A DNA stretch of 64,000 nucleotides, from the NCBI RefSeq assembly GCF_013359685.1, contig NZ_JABFMV010000011.1:100727-164726 (forward strand), in the 5' to 3' direction. Under the pieces are notes generated by a model. It saw only the letters and a program-made list of their open reading frames with translations. It was not told where the DNA came from and searched no databases. A program made the translations under genes and the position numbers. This stretch comes from Leifsonia sp. C5G2 (lineage in GTDB: Bacteria > Actinomycetota > Actinomycetes > Actinomycetales > Microbacteriaceae). The first letter of the stretch is position 1. Every line of letters begins with the position of its first letter. This document shows, piece by piece, positions 63,995 through 64,000 of this stretch.

Positions 63995-64000
63995 CCGCCC

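Overview
The window is a high-GC (roughly 70 %) actinobacterial chromosome segment, most likely from a Microbacteriaceae member (Leifsonia-like). This rests on the gene order of the first 14 kb (ilvBNC, serA, leuB, a fumarylacetoacetate-hydrolase gene, gltX, close to the order in Mycobacterium tuberculosis), the many GTG starts, TANNNT -10 boxes placed 6-9 nt before start codons (leaderless mRNAs), and long perfect-stem terminators. The genus call is an inference.

Region 1 (1-14.2 kb) is housekeeping. It holds branched-chain amino acid synthesis (ilvB partial, ilvN, ilvC, leuB, ilvE), serine synthesis (serA), gltX and a tRNA-Gln(CUG). A TetR/SmvA-like drug-efflux pair is inserted here and shares a perfect 28-bp operator. 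Region 2 (14.4-17.7 kb) has a large streptogrisin-like lipoprotein protease, a VOC protein and a small membrane protein.

Region 3 (17.7-26.7 kb) looks like a dormancy/redox regulon. It encodes a P2-type ATPase, a phosphoribosyltransferase-hydrolase fusion, a PfkB kinase, PEP synthase and a triple-BON protein. Four near-palindromic boxes resembling the DosR box (GGGACTWWAGTCCC) lie in front of these units; no cognate two-component regulator is in the window.

Region 4 (26.7-63.9 kb) is a large catabolic island. It opens with a homoprotocatechuate (hpa) meta-cleavage operon (hpaH, hpaI, an FAH-RraA fusion, a GntR regulator, hpaE, hpaD) and a divergent peptide-type ABC transporter with a permease-ATPase fusion. 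An aldehyde dehydrogenase and a GMC oxidoreductase follow. Next comes an unusual set of paralogous genes: two AKR-like proteins lacking the catalytic His, two tandem HSL-type esterases, two YtcJ-like amidohydrolases, a zinc alcohol dehydrogenase, SDRs, a methyltransferase-like protein, an MFS exporter and a TetR regulator. The island ends with a copper amine oxidase, MoaF, an APC permease and two SDRs. Four divergent promoters in it share the half-site RTAGAAWWACC, which suggests one regulon. A plausible scheme is uptake of an aromatic amine or alkaloid-like compound, removal of acyl/ester/methyl groups, oxidation of the amine to the aldehyde and then the acid, and ring cleavage through HpaDEGHI. 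The ring hydroxylase HpaBC and isomerase HpaF are not in the window. Two different PIN-toxin modules lie at about 39.3 and 59.8 kb, on either side of the central part of the island.

No rRNA, CRISPR array, insertion sequence, integrase or replication origin was recognised.
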